NCBI GenBank assembly: GCA_005656395.1
Contig: SRSI01000038.1
Coordinates: 558,001 to 622,000, forward strand
DNA length: 64,000 nucleotides
Reading direction: 5' to 3'
From: Strongyloides papillosus
Lineage: Eukaryota > Nematoda > Chromadorea > Rhabditida > Strongyloididae
Positions 1 through 11,439 of the stretch are shown here, piece by piece (position 1 is the stretch's first letter; each line of letters begins with the position of its first letter). The notes under the pieces were generated by a model. It worked only from the letters and a program-made list of their open reading frames with translations, made no database searches and was not told the origin of the DNA. The position numbers and the translations under genes are program-made.

Positions 1-8
1 GTAATACT

Positions 9-90
9 TTTTGTTAAAATACGGCGCGTCCATTTACTGAGTAATTAGTGTGTGTGATATATTTTGTTAAAACGCGGCGCGTCCATTAAT
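9..90. repeat. Two direct copies of a GC-richer motif
   Basis: A ~28-base motif, ttttgttaaaa followed by cggcgcgtccatt, occurs at about 9-37 and again at 62-90, a spacing of 53 bases. The CGGCGCG core is out of keeping with the AT-rich surroundings. It may be the edge of a tandem array or transposon cut by the window start. Confidence 0.6.
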
Positions 91-238
91 TCAAAATTTG
101 CACCATTTTCGGCACTTTGGATTCATTTTTCTCCATGATAGAGCAAGATTTTTGGAATTTTTATTTTGAATTCCGATTTCTCGTAATGGGATCTATATAC
201 ATGCAAATTTTCAGAATCAAATTTTGAAATCTAGGGGG

Positions 239-985
239 TCAAAATATGCTTAACGTTGCATTTTTGGGGGGTGACGTTAGTGAGTAGATATAAAAGTCTT
301 TAAAAATGGAGCGATCAGAAGACAGAATATAATCCAACTGTTTGATACAATATCTGTTTGAATGTATAGATTCTGCTTTCTTCCAGGTCCACTTGAGATT
401 TTTTCTTTTAGGATAAAAAGAAGATATGTTAAAAAGTTTTTGTTCGTCACATAAAGCTCTTAACCTATCACCGTTTGAATTTCTTTCTCCAAAAGAGAAT
501 ATATGATTAAACATATTCTTTTCACATCCAACTTCTGCATTAAAATCTCCCATAACAATAGTATAACTATCATCAGATTTTCTATGTTTCGTAATAAAGC
601 TGTTAAATTCAATGAAAAAATTGTCCTTAACATCTTCATCAGAGGATTCTGTGGGAGCATAGCCTACACCAATAAACCATTTTGTTCTAGAACCTTCAAA
701 AGATAGTCTAATAAAACCCATTCTGGGGAATAATGCTCATTCATGTAATTTATATTTTTCTGCCAAAATCAGAAAGCCTACACCAGCATTACCATTCAAT
801 GATTCACTATGCATTAATAAACAGTTCTTTAGATCGTTAGTTTCAATTACTTTGTGTTTTTGTCTAACTTCAGTCAGTGCAATAATGTTAATATTTAATT
901 TAATTGCTTCATTTATGAGATTATCTACCAAACCTTTACTCAACGATCGACAGTTGTATGTACCCATAAGCATATTTGATGACAA
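239..985 (-). pseudogene. LINE endonuclease (EEP/AP-type) fragment, broken
   Basis: Two minus-strand reading segments (985-737 and 721-239) lie in the same frame, separated by a TGA at 739-737. Together they give an exonuclease-endonuclease-phosphatase domain like that at the N-terminus of non-LTR retrotransposon proteins (often annotated craniofacial development protein 2-like). Visible motifs in order are YNCRSL near the start, ALTEVRQ with the metal-binding Glu, MGDFNAEVG in the middle and QLDYIL near the end. The final SDH motif is missing: the protein runs into unrelated sequence near 285, and no reverse transcriptase follows in the window. In the element family this enzyme nicks target DNA for target-primed reverse transcription. 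This copy is truncated and has a stop, so it is dead. Confidence 0.75.
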
Positions 986-1299
986 TTTTGATTACAATAT
1001 TAGAATATACCAGTAGTATAGATTTAATGAGTTAATTTACTCAATAATTGTTATAATTAGCGCAATAAAAAGATGACGATGTATGGAGAACACCAATTTT
1101 ATCAAACCCTCCACGACTAAGATAAGTACGTACGCTTCAAAGGGTAGATTTACCTGATTGTTGCAATAATATTAAGAGAAAATTATAAAACAACCACTCT
1201 CTATGAGAGCAAAAAGAAAATCCATTATTAGTGATTAATACTAATTATATGTCTTATTCTGAACTAATTAATGATATTATTGTAAAAATACAAAAACAA

Positions 1300-2290
1300 T
1301 TTTGATTAATAATAAATATTGCTATATTGTCATGCAGAACTTATTTCGTCGACACAATTTAATAAACAAAGAGCATATATATTCGTTTTCGGTTACGTAG
1401 AATTCGAATTTAATATTTTCAAGCATCAGATTTTTTGTTTTGTATACTTTTTGGGAAAAATTCAACGTAAAAGTAAGAATTTCAAAAATTTAATGTCATG
1501 TATTTAAAGACATTAAAAATAGTAAAGAATAATATTGTTATAACTTTGTGCACTTAATTTTAGGAGACACAATTGTTTAACAATTTTGAAAACCATGTAT
1601 ATATACAGTTGAATTTATTGGATTAAAGATTTTTTGTGATAATATATCTACAAGATTCAAAATTTAAGTATATAAAAATAAGCATCTAGATTTTTGCCTG
1701 TCTGAGCTTTTCAGAGCTTCTTAAGCATTTTTTTCAAGTTGATTAAAATGTAAAAAAGTAATGTATAGAAAAAAACGTAATTGTAACTGATGAAAATCAA
1801 AATATGTTTATAATTTTGCTAGTAAAATGAATTTTGTTGATTTTGAAAATTATGTTCAAAATCTCTTACGTAGAACTTTTTTTCTCAGCACTTTTTAATG
1901 ATTCAAAAACGTATATATAGGTTTTCAGACACGCTGAATTCGAATATGATATTTTCAAGACTGGGGTTTTTCATTTTTTATAATTTTTTGTCACAAAATA
2001 TACTTAAAAATAAGATTTATCAAAACTTATCTTGGTACTTGAAAAGTACTTTAAAAATAATGAAGAATGATATATATATTGATATAGTTTTATAAGTTAG
2101 TTTTCGAGATACGCAATTATGGTCGAAAAGTTTCTGAAGCCATAAAAACGCGTAGAGTGGAGATATGAAGCTAATATTTTATATGTGGTAATATGTCACC
2201 TAGGGGTATTGTTTAAGCATATTAAAATGGGGTCTTAGATTTCTGCTTGTCCCACATATTTAAAATTGCTCGACTTTCTCAGGAAACTTA
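1300..2290. repeat. Old tandem repeat, ~540-bp unit
   Basis: Diverged segments recur about 535-545 bases apart. A gaattcgaat...atattttcaag block is at ~1399 and ~1933, and a ttttgcctgtct / tttctgcttgtc block at ~1693 and ~2239. The second unit contains a ttcgagatacgc box resembling the gagatacatct box of the blocks at 9880-11400 and 42060-43350. No coding is seen. Confidence 0.45.
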
Positions 2291-2438
2291 TTTTAAATTT
2301 TTTTAACAGATTACTTCAATTGCTATAAAAATTTAAATTATTTTAAGGTTTTATGTAACTCAATAAAATTATTTAAATTTTTTTGACAGAGTATTTCAAT
2401 TGTTATAAAAATTTAAATTATTTTCAGGTTTTATGTAA
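2291..2438. repeat. 80-bp direct duplication
   Basis: A ~68-base stretch beginning aaattttttt and ending aggttttatgtaa occurs at 2291-2358 and again 80 bases on at 2371-2438, with a few substitutions. The intervening sequence is A/T-rich. No gene is seen. Confidence 0.65.
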
Positions 2439-2497
2439 AAAATATCAATTTACTAGAATTCAATATGAAAAGATCTTAAGATATATAATGGAAAAAG

Positions 2498-4113
2498 TTA
2501 TTTAGCAGTTATTTTATTAGCTAATAAAATTATTTCTTCTTTAATGACCTCTCTTTCTTTTAAAATTCTTCTGGTTGGAACTTTTGAAATATATAGAAGT
2601 AAATGATAAAGATTTCGGTTACTTCTGCAAAGTTAAAGTAATTTTGTAATTGAGTTAAATTTTATCCACTTAATTATAATATTTTCCAAGCATACATCTT
2701 CAAATATGGCGTTTATCCTAATGTAAAAAGCATATCTATTATTCATATTTTCTCGATAATATATTCCATTAGTTATTGCTGTAGTTTTACTATAGATTTG
2801 AATTGGTATTTCGAGTTCCTCTTTGGAAAATATATCATTTAGAATTTTTTCAAATTTAATATATGGACTAAATGAATTATTTTTATTATAAAATTTAGTA
2901 ATCCGTTTAAAACTGTTTCTAACTTCTTCAAAATCGACTAAATATGCTTTTCTCCTTATCAGTCTTTCTTTTTCCAACTCACAAAAATATTCAAATTTGT
3001 TTTTTATATAATTTAAAATTGGTTCATTTGAACTATTGAATAGATATTCTATCATTCCGAATGGTTCCTTGAACATTCTTAGATGCGTTAAAATTTGCTA
3101 AAAATATTAAAAATAAATTAATTTTTTGGTGATGTGATTTACATTATCATAACTTTTATTTGGAGATACATCTTGTGGCTTTCCAGAATCATTTATACGT
3201 CGTTGTCTTTAATAAAAAATATTTTGAAAATTACCTAAATCTTGACATTTTGCTAAAAAAATATTGAAATATAGGTTACAATAAATAAAATTACTTTTAA
3301 TATTAAAAAAGTTTCCAACAATTGACATAAAAGTAGAAGAAGCATTCTTTTCTTCACGGAAATTGTTTGGAACACACAAACTAAAGATAATAAAAATAAA
3401 TTCCTTAAATCAATGTAGTTAAATTCAATGTATCTGTAAACATTATATAAAAAATCTACAAAACTTTTTATTTTCTTTTTTCTTTCAGTAACTTTCAATA
3501 AATCATATTCTCTTTGCGATCCTTGGAAAATATTTACTGCACTTTTTAAAATAACATTGTTTTTATTAATAATTTCTTCATTGTATCTTGTTGCCAATAG
3601 GCTGTTATCAATTAAAATAGCTTTTAATTTATGAAACAGTGGTATATTAACGTTTCTACCATTAAGAACTTGGCAAGAGAAACTATTTTCTTGAGATGGC
3701 GATGAAAAAGATTAGCTAATTGTTTGATTTATAGTTTGAGAAGTTTGTAATTCATCTTTTATAAAATTATTTTTCGACATCTTTTCAAATTCTTGACTTT
3801 TATGACTGTTAACCACACTATCATTTACACCATAACCATCAATTGTCCCATGTATTGTTTCATTGTTATCAATTATGTTTTTTGAAGTGTCATTGCTGCT
3901 AAAATCACTCTCGTGTATTGTTGCTGAATTTAAAAAGTTATCCTTTTTCATTGTATTTATTGTCCTTTGGGTATTCAATGGTGACATACAGGGAATTGTT
4001 CTACCATGAATTGTTTTTTCCATAGATTTTGATTGTAAAGTATAGTTATTTAAACTGTCTGAATCTTGATAATCCATGTCATCATAATCTAGCAAGATTT
4101 CGTCACCACTCAT
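2498..4113 (-). pseudogene. Unrecognised gene with in-frame stops
   Basis: Minus-strand coding starts at an ATG at 4113 with an acidic, Ser/Thr/Asn-rich region containing repeated TIHG/TI-containing phrases. It continues in the same frame past a single TAA at about 3712 into a Lys-rich then hydrophobic segment (to about 3253). A later part (3076-2633) is rich in charged and aromatic residues (motifs DFEEVRNSF, KRITKFYN, FSPYIKFEKIL). It again continues in frame past a TAA near 2633 to a final TAA at 2500-2498. A 44-nt intron, GTAAATCAC to TTTTTAG, fits just upstream of the 3076 segment. I do not recognise a family. It faces the kinase fragment at 4332 head to head, 218 bases apart. The in-frame stops suggest a recently dead gene, though exon boundaries around 3100-3290 are uncertain. 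Confidence 0.45.
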
Positions 4114-4331
4114 GTCTCAAAATTTGGCTTGAGCAATGATGAAAACTATTGCAAATAGAATGACAACAAAAATGTGAACATTTTTAGTCAAAGAATAAAA
4201 TAAAAATTTAAATAAAATAACACAATATATATAGTATAATTAAATTTCTTATCACTTAATCAAATTTTTTAATAATTTTTTTTTTAAAATAACCTTTTTT
4301 TTCATCAAGATATTTCTCATTCATTTATCAA

Positions 4332-4573
4332 ATGGAGGTCACACAACAATCAATTGATTTGAATACTCAATTTAGTGGACATGATGATGTATCTCTTTCA
4401 CTAAGTAAGGATATATTAATACCAAAGGATTTCTAATTGAAAAGTTCAAATGGGTTTATTACGTTTGAAGAATTGATTGGAAAGGGTGGATTCGGTAAGG
4501 TGTACAAGATAAAAGTTTTCGAAAAACAATTAGCTTTGAAAACTATTGAATCTGAACGGCAAACTGAAATATC
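4332..4573 (+). pseudogene. Protein kinase N-lobe fragment, stop codon and insertion
   Basis: From the ATG at 4332 the frame reads 34 codons, meets TAA at 4434-4436, then continues in the same frame into a clear kinase start: the glycine-rich loop GKGGFGKVYKIK followed by LALKTI, whose Lys is the ATP-binding lysine of subdomain II. About 10 residues later the frame runs into a TA-target transposon (4576-5477). No further kinase subdomains (HRD, DFG) are recognisable beyond it. The family would phosphorylate Ser/Thr or Tyr, but which kinase this was cannot be told. Loss by nonsense mutation plus insertion is the simplest reading. An intron removing the TAA does not restore the frame. Confidence 0.65.
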
Positions 4574-4575
4574 TA

Positions 4576-5477
4576 CAGGGTGGGCCAAAAGTCACGACAC
4601 AGTTGAAATAAAACACTTTATAACTTTTTTTGTAGGCGACATATTTTTATGGTATTATACACATTTTGTAGAGAATTTGTTGGAGAATAATATATTACAA
4701 GATCGTTCTCAAGAATGAACTTAAAAGAAATGTTTTTTAATTTTTTAATATCTTACATTTAAATAAAGTATTTCTTAATTTTTTTCAATTTAAACTTATT
4801 TTTAAGTTTAAAACATATGATTACAATTTGTAGTAAGTCAATATTTCACACAACTATGTATGAAAAATGATATCTTTTAAATGATCATCATTTAATTTCT
4901 TGCACAAGCTTGTTCATTATAAAACATTAATTATTACTCTTATTAAATTGTTTTATTTAACTCTTTGAAATGATTTACAACACTTAATAATACATGTTTT
5001 GACGAAGCTTGGGTCACATTGTAATAGGTTTTGAATAATTTTTGAGTTGTAACGATTAAACATCTGTTGGTGTAACAATCATGAACTATTTTTGTCCGTT
5101 CTTCAGTAGAATACTTTCTTATTGAGGTTACAACAGTGGAAAATATTAAAAATATATAAAAAAAAGTAATGTTGTAAAAACAAAACATTTTATGAAGAAA
5201 AATGTTTTAAACTAACATTTCAAACATCTAGCATTTATTTTTAAATAAATTGAAATATTTTAAAATGCACTTTTAAAACAAAAATATAAACAATTTTATT
5301 TAGCTTATTACAACTCTTTATTAAGACAATTCTTTAGAACGATCTTGTGGTAAATTATTCTATTAATTGTTCTGTACAAAATGCGTATAATATTATAAAA
5401 ATACGTCAACAACAAAAAAAGTTATAACAGTTATAAAGTGTTTCATGCAACTGTGATGCATATTTTGGCCCACTCTG
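4576..5477 (-). mobile_element. Tc/mariner-like element remnant with TA target
   Basis: The ends are inverted copies: CAGGGTGGGCCAAAAG at the left and its near-complement TTTTGGCCCACTCTG at the right, each flanked by TA (4574-4575 and 5478-5479). The next bases inside also match in inverted orientation, including gatcgttct near 4700 and agaacgatc near 5337. About 900 bases separate the ends, shorter than a full mariner, and a piece of transposase lies inside. It sits within the kinase fragment. Confidence 0.75.
4943..5188 (-). pseudogene. Transposase N-terminal helix-turn-helix remnant
   Basis: The 81-residue minus-strand reading frame contains YSTEERTKIVHDCYTNRC followed by a helix-rich stretch ending VVNHFKELNKT. 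This resembles the N-terminal helix-turn-helix (DUF4817-like) segment that opens many mariner-type transposases. No DDE catalytic part follows before the left end of the element, so this is a deletion derivative. The hydrophobic N-terminal stretch before the motif is probably not part of the original protein. Confidence 0.5.
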
Positions 5478-5847
5478 TATATAATTTTTCATTTCTTTCT
5501 TATACTTACCACTTTTACCGGGCCATCTAGTCCATTTTTGAAAAATATTTTAGCAACAATTTTGATGATATGAACGAATTTTCTAATAACATTTAAAGAA
5601 TGTTCTAGATGATAATTATGATATTATCATGGGACCATTCTCATGATGAACACGAATCTCCTACCTTGAAATTGGAAAAAATATTAAGACAATAAATTAT
5701 TATGAAATCATATTAATTAAATTATTAACTATTAAAACTAGAGTGTTTACTAGTTAAATTATTAAATAATAAAATAATTAAAAATTAGATTTATTAGCAA
5801 TTATTAGATATAAAGAATATGATAATAATTATAAATGTTATTGAATA

Positions 5848-7103
5848 TTAATGTTGATTTATAACTTCCTTGCAGTCATAAGCTATCAAATCAGAGTTTT
5901 TTTTCCTTATATAGAAAATGTAGTTTTTTTTGATAGGATTACTTGTAATACCATACATATCACAATTTCCATGACCATTAAGAATATTAGAAACATCTTC
6001 AGCAGTTTTTTGAAGTAGTTTCTCTGCACAATTGTCAAAAGCAGTAATTAAAAAATCCTCTTTACCATTTGAAATTTTAATAAATAAAAAAATTTTAGTT
6101 TTCCTTGAACATCTTCACATTTTGTACAGTAATATTCATTGTTCGTTTCGATTAATTTTTTTTTGCAATTTAAATTTGAACATCCTATATATATTATGCT
6201 TTTATTACTGAAACTTTTAATCTTTCCAGTTATATTAATGTTTTCATTTCCATTTATTTGTGAAGCTGTTGGAGGAATACTTTTATTTTTTTCTTCAAAA
6301 TCATTGTATTTCAACATTTCTAGACGTCTTTGTATATCAGGAATTTGACATAATGATATTTTTGAAAATGGGGAGAATTTCATTGAGTGGAGGCCTTCAA
6401 ATTGTTGGATTTTGAGGTACTTGGTAGTTACGGCTTTTCCAATCTAATCATTTGGAAACTTTTTACATTGTTCATCAAAAGCGTATATTATTTTGAACTC
6501 TTTGATGATTCATTAATAACTTTGATAATTTTCATCAATGAAATTTGATTATTTTGCAGTCTTCTATTTTTTTTTTCCTAATCTACTATTTTTACCATTA
6601 CGGTATTATATTCGCTTTCTTTTTCTCCAATGCTTGAAAGCAAAATTCTGTTTGGTCCATTAGGAAGCTGAGTGATTGGATTTTTGATCATTGTTACCTC
6701 CACCTTATCATCATCAATTACAATGCATTCTATTTGATTATTAGCTTCTTTTTCTTCTTGCATACTACTATAGTGGAAGATAAAATTTCATATTCTTCTT
6801 GACTTTTTTCGGATCAATTCAAAATCGTATATGGTCATAATAACGTATTATTTTTCCTGAACTAGAAATTAGTCTACAACTTTGATTATTGATCTTCTGC
6901 CTGTTAGTTCTAATTTTTGAAATTTTTTAAGAGCTTTATTTTTTAGCTCTATTCCTTCGAACATAAAAATTCCGTCATTCATGCAGAGACAGAATTCCTG
7001 ATTGTTTACTATATTAGTATTCTAGAAATAAATAAAAAATTAAATTATAAAATTATAAACTTACCATAATTTGTAAAATTGGTTTTACTGCACCTGCTTT
7101 ATT
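5848..7103 (-). pseudogene. RPA1-like (replication protein A large subunit) gene, decayed
   Basis: Minus-strand pieces match RPA1 domains in order. The N-terminal OB fold includes VKPILQIM at the end of an exon (7065), a 43-nt intron (7064-7022), then QEFCLCMNDGIFMFEG. The tail of DNA-binding domain B reads KIQQFEG to SLCQIPDIQRRLEML (about 6430-6330). Domain C has its zinc-finger Cys pairs in IGCSNLNCKKK and YYCTKCED (about 6200-6110). The C-terminal OB ends with LITAFDNCAEKLL and a TAA at 5850-5848. RPA1 binds single-stranded DNA in replication and repair. Lesions include a stop just before IGKAV (about 6440), stops after the N-terminal pieces, and a frameshift at a seven-T run near 6090. 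Domain A is largely missing and the 5' end is cut by repeat sequence from ~7107. A Helitron-carried RPA copy is an alternative origin. Confidence 0.75.
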
Positions 7104-7106
7104 TTT

Positions 7107-8040
7107 TACTCACACAAAAAAATTCTCAGAATTTTGAAAGCTGGAAAAAATTTTGAAAGAATTTTCTTAATTGCGGGAAAAATAATTGTAAAAATTTCTT
7201 TTGAGCGAAATTAAAATGAGAGAAAAATAATTGTAGGATTTTTCTTTGTGGGAAATCCTAATCCAAGAAAAATAAATAAATATATATTACAGGATTTTTA
7301 AATGCGATAGTAAAATATGATTTAAATATTTTCGTCTTAAAATCATTTGTTATTTTACCGTGTGCTTCCAGAAGTTATAATGTTAGATATAAGGGTTGAG
7401 AAAAACTTAAAATTGTCATTTTATTTTTCATGATATTATAATGTAATGCTTTTCACTGGTAGCAATCAAATTTTATTTCAGGTAGTTAGTGATACTACAG
7501 TGCTATTCCATTATTTATTATAATTAGTGATAATTAATTTGTGTAATTCGTAAGTAGAATCTTTCCCTTATATTATAACTCTTACAGGTGGCCACGTTTT
7601 ACATCTGTCTTATTGTACTGTTATTTGTATTTCTCTGTAAAGTATAGTCCACTAATAAATTATAATCTTATAAATTTTTACTCGATAAAATGGATTGCAA
7701 GATTTTTGAATGCAAGAAAAATAGATTACAGGATTTTTAAATAAAGGAAAATAAATTGAAGGATTTTTAAATGCAAGAAAAGCTAGTTTCAGGAGTTTCA
7801 AGTGCAGAAAAAGTTGATTACACGATTTTTAAATGAAGGAGAATGAATTGGAAGATTTTTGAATAGAGTAAAATGAACTGCAGGATTTTTAAATGCAGTA
7901 AAATTGACTACAGGATTTCTAGAATGCATGAAAAATAGATTTGGGAATTTTTGAATGCAGGAAAAATTGATTACACGATTTTTGGAATGCATGAAAAATG
8001 GATTGGAGGATTTTGCTTTGAGCGCAATGTAGTTCAAAAA
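7107..8040. repeat. Interspersed ~35-bp minisatellite-like repeats
   Basis: Two clusters (about 7130-7310 and 7680-8020) are built from variants of caggatttttaaatgcagaaaa, repeating roughly every 33-36 bases. The orientation is the same in both clusters. The block begins with a CACACAAAAAAATT sequence at about 7110, exactly where RPA1-like coding stops, so it may be a transposon with subterminal repeats inserted there. I could not define matching ends. The reading frame on the minus strand at 8037-7798 simply translates these repeats. Confidence 0.6.
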
Positions 8041-8449
8041 GAAGTTTCTTAAGTAAACAAATTATATGTATATTTAAATATGTCTTTTAAAGTGTTTTTT
8101 ATGTTAATAAAATGTGATATATGCCTTTACGACCAAGAAAATTTGGGCTGACTATAATAATGTTTTTTTATATATAAATTTTAAATTATTAATTTTTATT
8201 GTTTTGTATTTTTAGAGATTTTTATATTGTTAGCAAGTTAATTTATTTCTATATTTAATAATAAAAAAATTAAATATTTAATAATTGCAGTTTGTATTGT
8301 TATGGATCTTTTAAAAATGTTTAATAGTATTACAATTTCCAATCATTTTATCATTATTATCAACAATTATATTCAAATCCCAGAAGAATTCCGCCTCTAT
8401 AATCTAATTTATAACTGTTAATAATAAAATTTCTTTTTCAACAAAAATG

Positions 8450-8734
8450 TTAGTTATTGAAATCAACAATAATTCTAAAGAAGATTTTCTTGATAAAAAG
8501 AATCGTTTCATTTAATGTTTTTTTTTCATAAAAAGCTACACCTTTTATAACTGGGTAATTGATATATTGGCATAATACAATAAATAACAAATTTTTTTTA
8601 CAAAAATTAAAGATAAAATATCCACTGCTATTACGGCTATCATCAATTATATATAAAATATACTCCCCTCTGAATTCTTGTAATTTCACTTCAACAACAC
8701 ACATTAATAAAGGTAAACAACGTCTCCGATACAA
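8450..8734 (-). CDS. Possible hypothetical protein
   Basis: A 94-codon minus-strand frame starts with an Arg-rich segment (MYRRRC) and then alternates hydrophobic and charged stretches, including VVEVKLQEFRGEYILYII and ETILFIKKIFF. I recognise no domain. It has no clear neighbour or splice sites and could be a chance frame or a decayed exon. Confidence 0.2.
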   Translation of the reverse strand: MYRRRCLPLLMCVVEVKLQEFRGEYILYIIDDSRNSSGYFIFNFCKKNLLFIVLCQYINYPVIKGVAFYEKKTLNETILFIKKIFFRIIVDFNN

Positions 8735-9186
8735 TAACGTTCATCATTTCTCTTAAAAACTACTGTAAATGTCACTTTTATTACAGAATAAATAATGTCC
8801 TAAATAATAAATTAATTGACAATCTAAAAAAACATAAAATTCATTACGAAATTTATTTTTATTATCAACACATAGATGACCAATAACGAAATTTTTCTTA
8901 GTTTTATAACCTTAAATCTCTAGTCATCTATATATGTTAATTTACTATACTTTTACTCGATAATAATACCCGATAGTGATACCCAATAGTAATAATGATA
9001 CTCTATGGTAATATTCAATAATTTGCATCTCTATTTCTATATCATACATAAATTGTAAATAATCTTTATATTTTGATCCTTAAAGCTTATGTATATAAGC
9101 AAACCATTTCAGATTTTGAAATCGTTTTATATTTTATGATCAACGAATTCCACACTTTTTATCTACCGTGGAAAAACAATCTAAAC

Positions 9187-9454
9187 ATGGGAATTAATTT
9201 CTCAAAATACTCCAATAGTTTTGAAGGTAATTTTTACTAATTAATATTCTTCTTATAATTTACTTCCAGATAAAAGATCTCAAAATACAAGGAAAGATTA
9301 TCATGATTATCATGGAAAAATAGGTGATATAATAATTGTTGTTGAACGTGAAAACGAGCCTGAGGTGTTGAAATCCTGGAAAGATGTAAATTTCCATCCA
9401 ATTCTCGGAAAAGCAGTAAAAACATCAGGATATTCAGAACTATTGAAAGTATAA
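9187..9454 (+). CDS. Small two-exon gene with N-myristoylation-type start
   Basis: Exon 1 is 9187-9226 and exon 2 is 9270-9454, joined across a 43-nt intron (GTAATTTTT to TTACTTCCAG). The join keeps frame and gives a 74-residue protein ending at TAA 9452-9454. The start MGINFSKY has Gly2 and Ser6, the classic N-myristoyltransferase pattern, so membrane attachment at the cytosolic face is likely. The rest is hydrophilic with a short hydrophobic strand (GDIIIVVE) and ends GYSELLKV. There is no recognised family. An AATAAA lies at about 9530. The region was missed by simple reading-frame scanning because each exon is short. Intact splice signals and frame argue for a real gene. Confidence 0.65.
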
Positions 9455-9879
9455 GCAGACATGATACCACTATATAAGCTTTTTTAACGAGGTACTATCC
9501 TCGGGTGATAATATGAAGTGGAAATGTAAAATAAATCTTTTAATTAGTATAACGTTATTACAATCTATTCTTTCTTTAATTGTAACATTTTGAATACATA
9601 CATCTTGGTATTTATATCTATTTTTAAATAACGCCTTCTGGAAGCGTTACAAAGAAAATGTAATTAGGATATATCTATTTGTAATATTAATCATTTTGCT
9701 AAGAAATTTATTCAAAATGCAATTGTTAGCTTTTCGTTAATGAAAGTATAGTAAAATAGATATTCCCCACTTTATTTAGAGGAGTAAGGAGCATGTGTAA
9801 ATTATTTTTGATATTGAAACTTTTTTATATCTTAATATATGTAACTTTATATGCTGATTTCAAAAAACGCAATATTTTT

Positions 9880-11400
9880 TTAATCTGAAGTCCCGTTCTT
9901 GAGATACAGCTACTTAAAGGTGTTTTGGTGTGTTAGTCTTGACCCCCTTAGAATTATTCGTTTTATCTGAAATTTTACAGGTATATATAGTTTTAGATGC
10001 TAATAATATAAAAATAAAAAAAAGTTAAAATTTCAAGTTCATTCTTGAGATTTTTTCCAAAATGGCCGAAAAAAACCTAAATTCTTACATTTTAAAATGA
10101 TATATCAGGATTCAGAGAACGAAATCGAAAAAAAGAAAAAAAGCTATCCTAAGTTTCTCTTTAACTTACATTTTGAGTATAATTCCAAGAAAATCGAAAA
10201 ACTTTAAGTACCATAAAACCTTTGCAGAAATTTTTTGAAAAAAAATTTTTTGCAAAAAATTTTTTGTATTTTTTAAAAAAAAGTATGTCAAGATGAAACT
10301 TTTTGAATAAAGTGTTCTTACAACTTTTATGTAGAATTAAATTCTCTATCCAATGATATATAGATCATCTTAATTTCTTTATCCGTTCTCGAGATATAAA
10401 GAAAAAAGTGAATTTTTAATTTTTAAAAAATTGATATTTTTTAGTTTCAAGAAAGAAAAAAAGTTTCAATACGTCCATTTTTTTAAAATGTCTTGAATTT
10501 CCCCCCTAGAAAAATTTGTTGCGAACATTTTAAAATATTAACCGTTCATTTATCTTTTTTCATTCTTGAGTTAGTCAAAAAAAAATTGGTCAATTTTTTT
10601 TTCTAATTTTTAAATTTTAAAAAAAAACTATGCAAAGATGAAACTTTTTCAATATAAAATGTTTACAGAATTTATGTGAAATTTAATTCTCTATCGAATG
10701 ACATATAGATCGTCTTAATCCCATTATCCGTTGTGGAGATACATCTCATTAAGTACCAAATTCTAAAATTCGGTACCTCTATTTTTCCGTCAATACAGAT
10801 TTTTTTACTCAAAATTTCACATATAGACGTAATTTTTAATGCTTATTACATGCAAACTACAAAATTTACCAAAAAAGTCCGATCCCGAAAATAGTAAGTC
10901 ATCGGAAATTCCCCCTATCTTTGAAGAAAAGTTTACCTCTTTAAATGGTTTTCGTTAAATGCACTCTTTCTTATTAAAATAAAAATCCATTTTAATGTAC
11001 TCGATAGAAAAAATAAATATTAGATTCATTTGAATTTTTGCTCTTAAGATACATCTAATTAAATGAGAATAATCTTAAAATGTTGTGATCCCCTAAAACT
11101 CTCTAAAAATGATCCTAATAACTAGAAATTTCTAAGGCACGTCAATTTCTTATAGTTGTTATGTATAAACAATAAAATTCACAAAAAGTTTGATACTAGA
11201 AAATAGTAAGTCATCGAAAATTCCCCTATATCTTAGAAGAAAAGTTTACCTCCTAAAGGGTTTTCGTTACATGCATCTTTTTTTTAAATACAAAATTCAT
11301 TTTAATATGCTCGATAGAAAAAATAAATATTAGCTTCATTTGAATTTTTGCTCTTGAGATACATCTACTTCTGTGAGATTATTATTAAAATTTGTAATCT
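9880..11400. repeat. Satellite-like block with a gagatacatct box
   Basis: The box ttgagatacatct or close variants recurs at about 9893, 10386, 10736, 11040 and 11349. The last three lie ~305-310 bases apart, and the two final units also share gatagaaaaaataaatatta and agtaagtcatcg. This is an old tandem array. The same box, preceded by aagtcccgttc, occurs in inverse orientation at 43200-43260. No coding is seen. Confidence 0.6.
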
Positions 11401-11439
11401 CCTAAAATAAAAAATTACAAGAACAACTAATTCTTTGAA

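Noticed and set aside
2498..4573. TAA reassigned to an amino acid
   Set aside because: All in-frame stops in this gene pair are TAA, but intact genes in the window (mariner transposase, coiled-coil gene, ShKT gene, secreted peptide) end in TAA. In AT-rich DNA most nonsense mutations give TAA.
7798..8037. A protein with 12-residue repeats on the minus strand
   Set aside because: It is the translation of a ~36-bp noncoding repeat that continues with frame breaks outside the open stretch.
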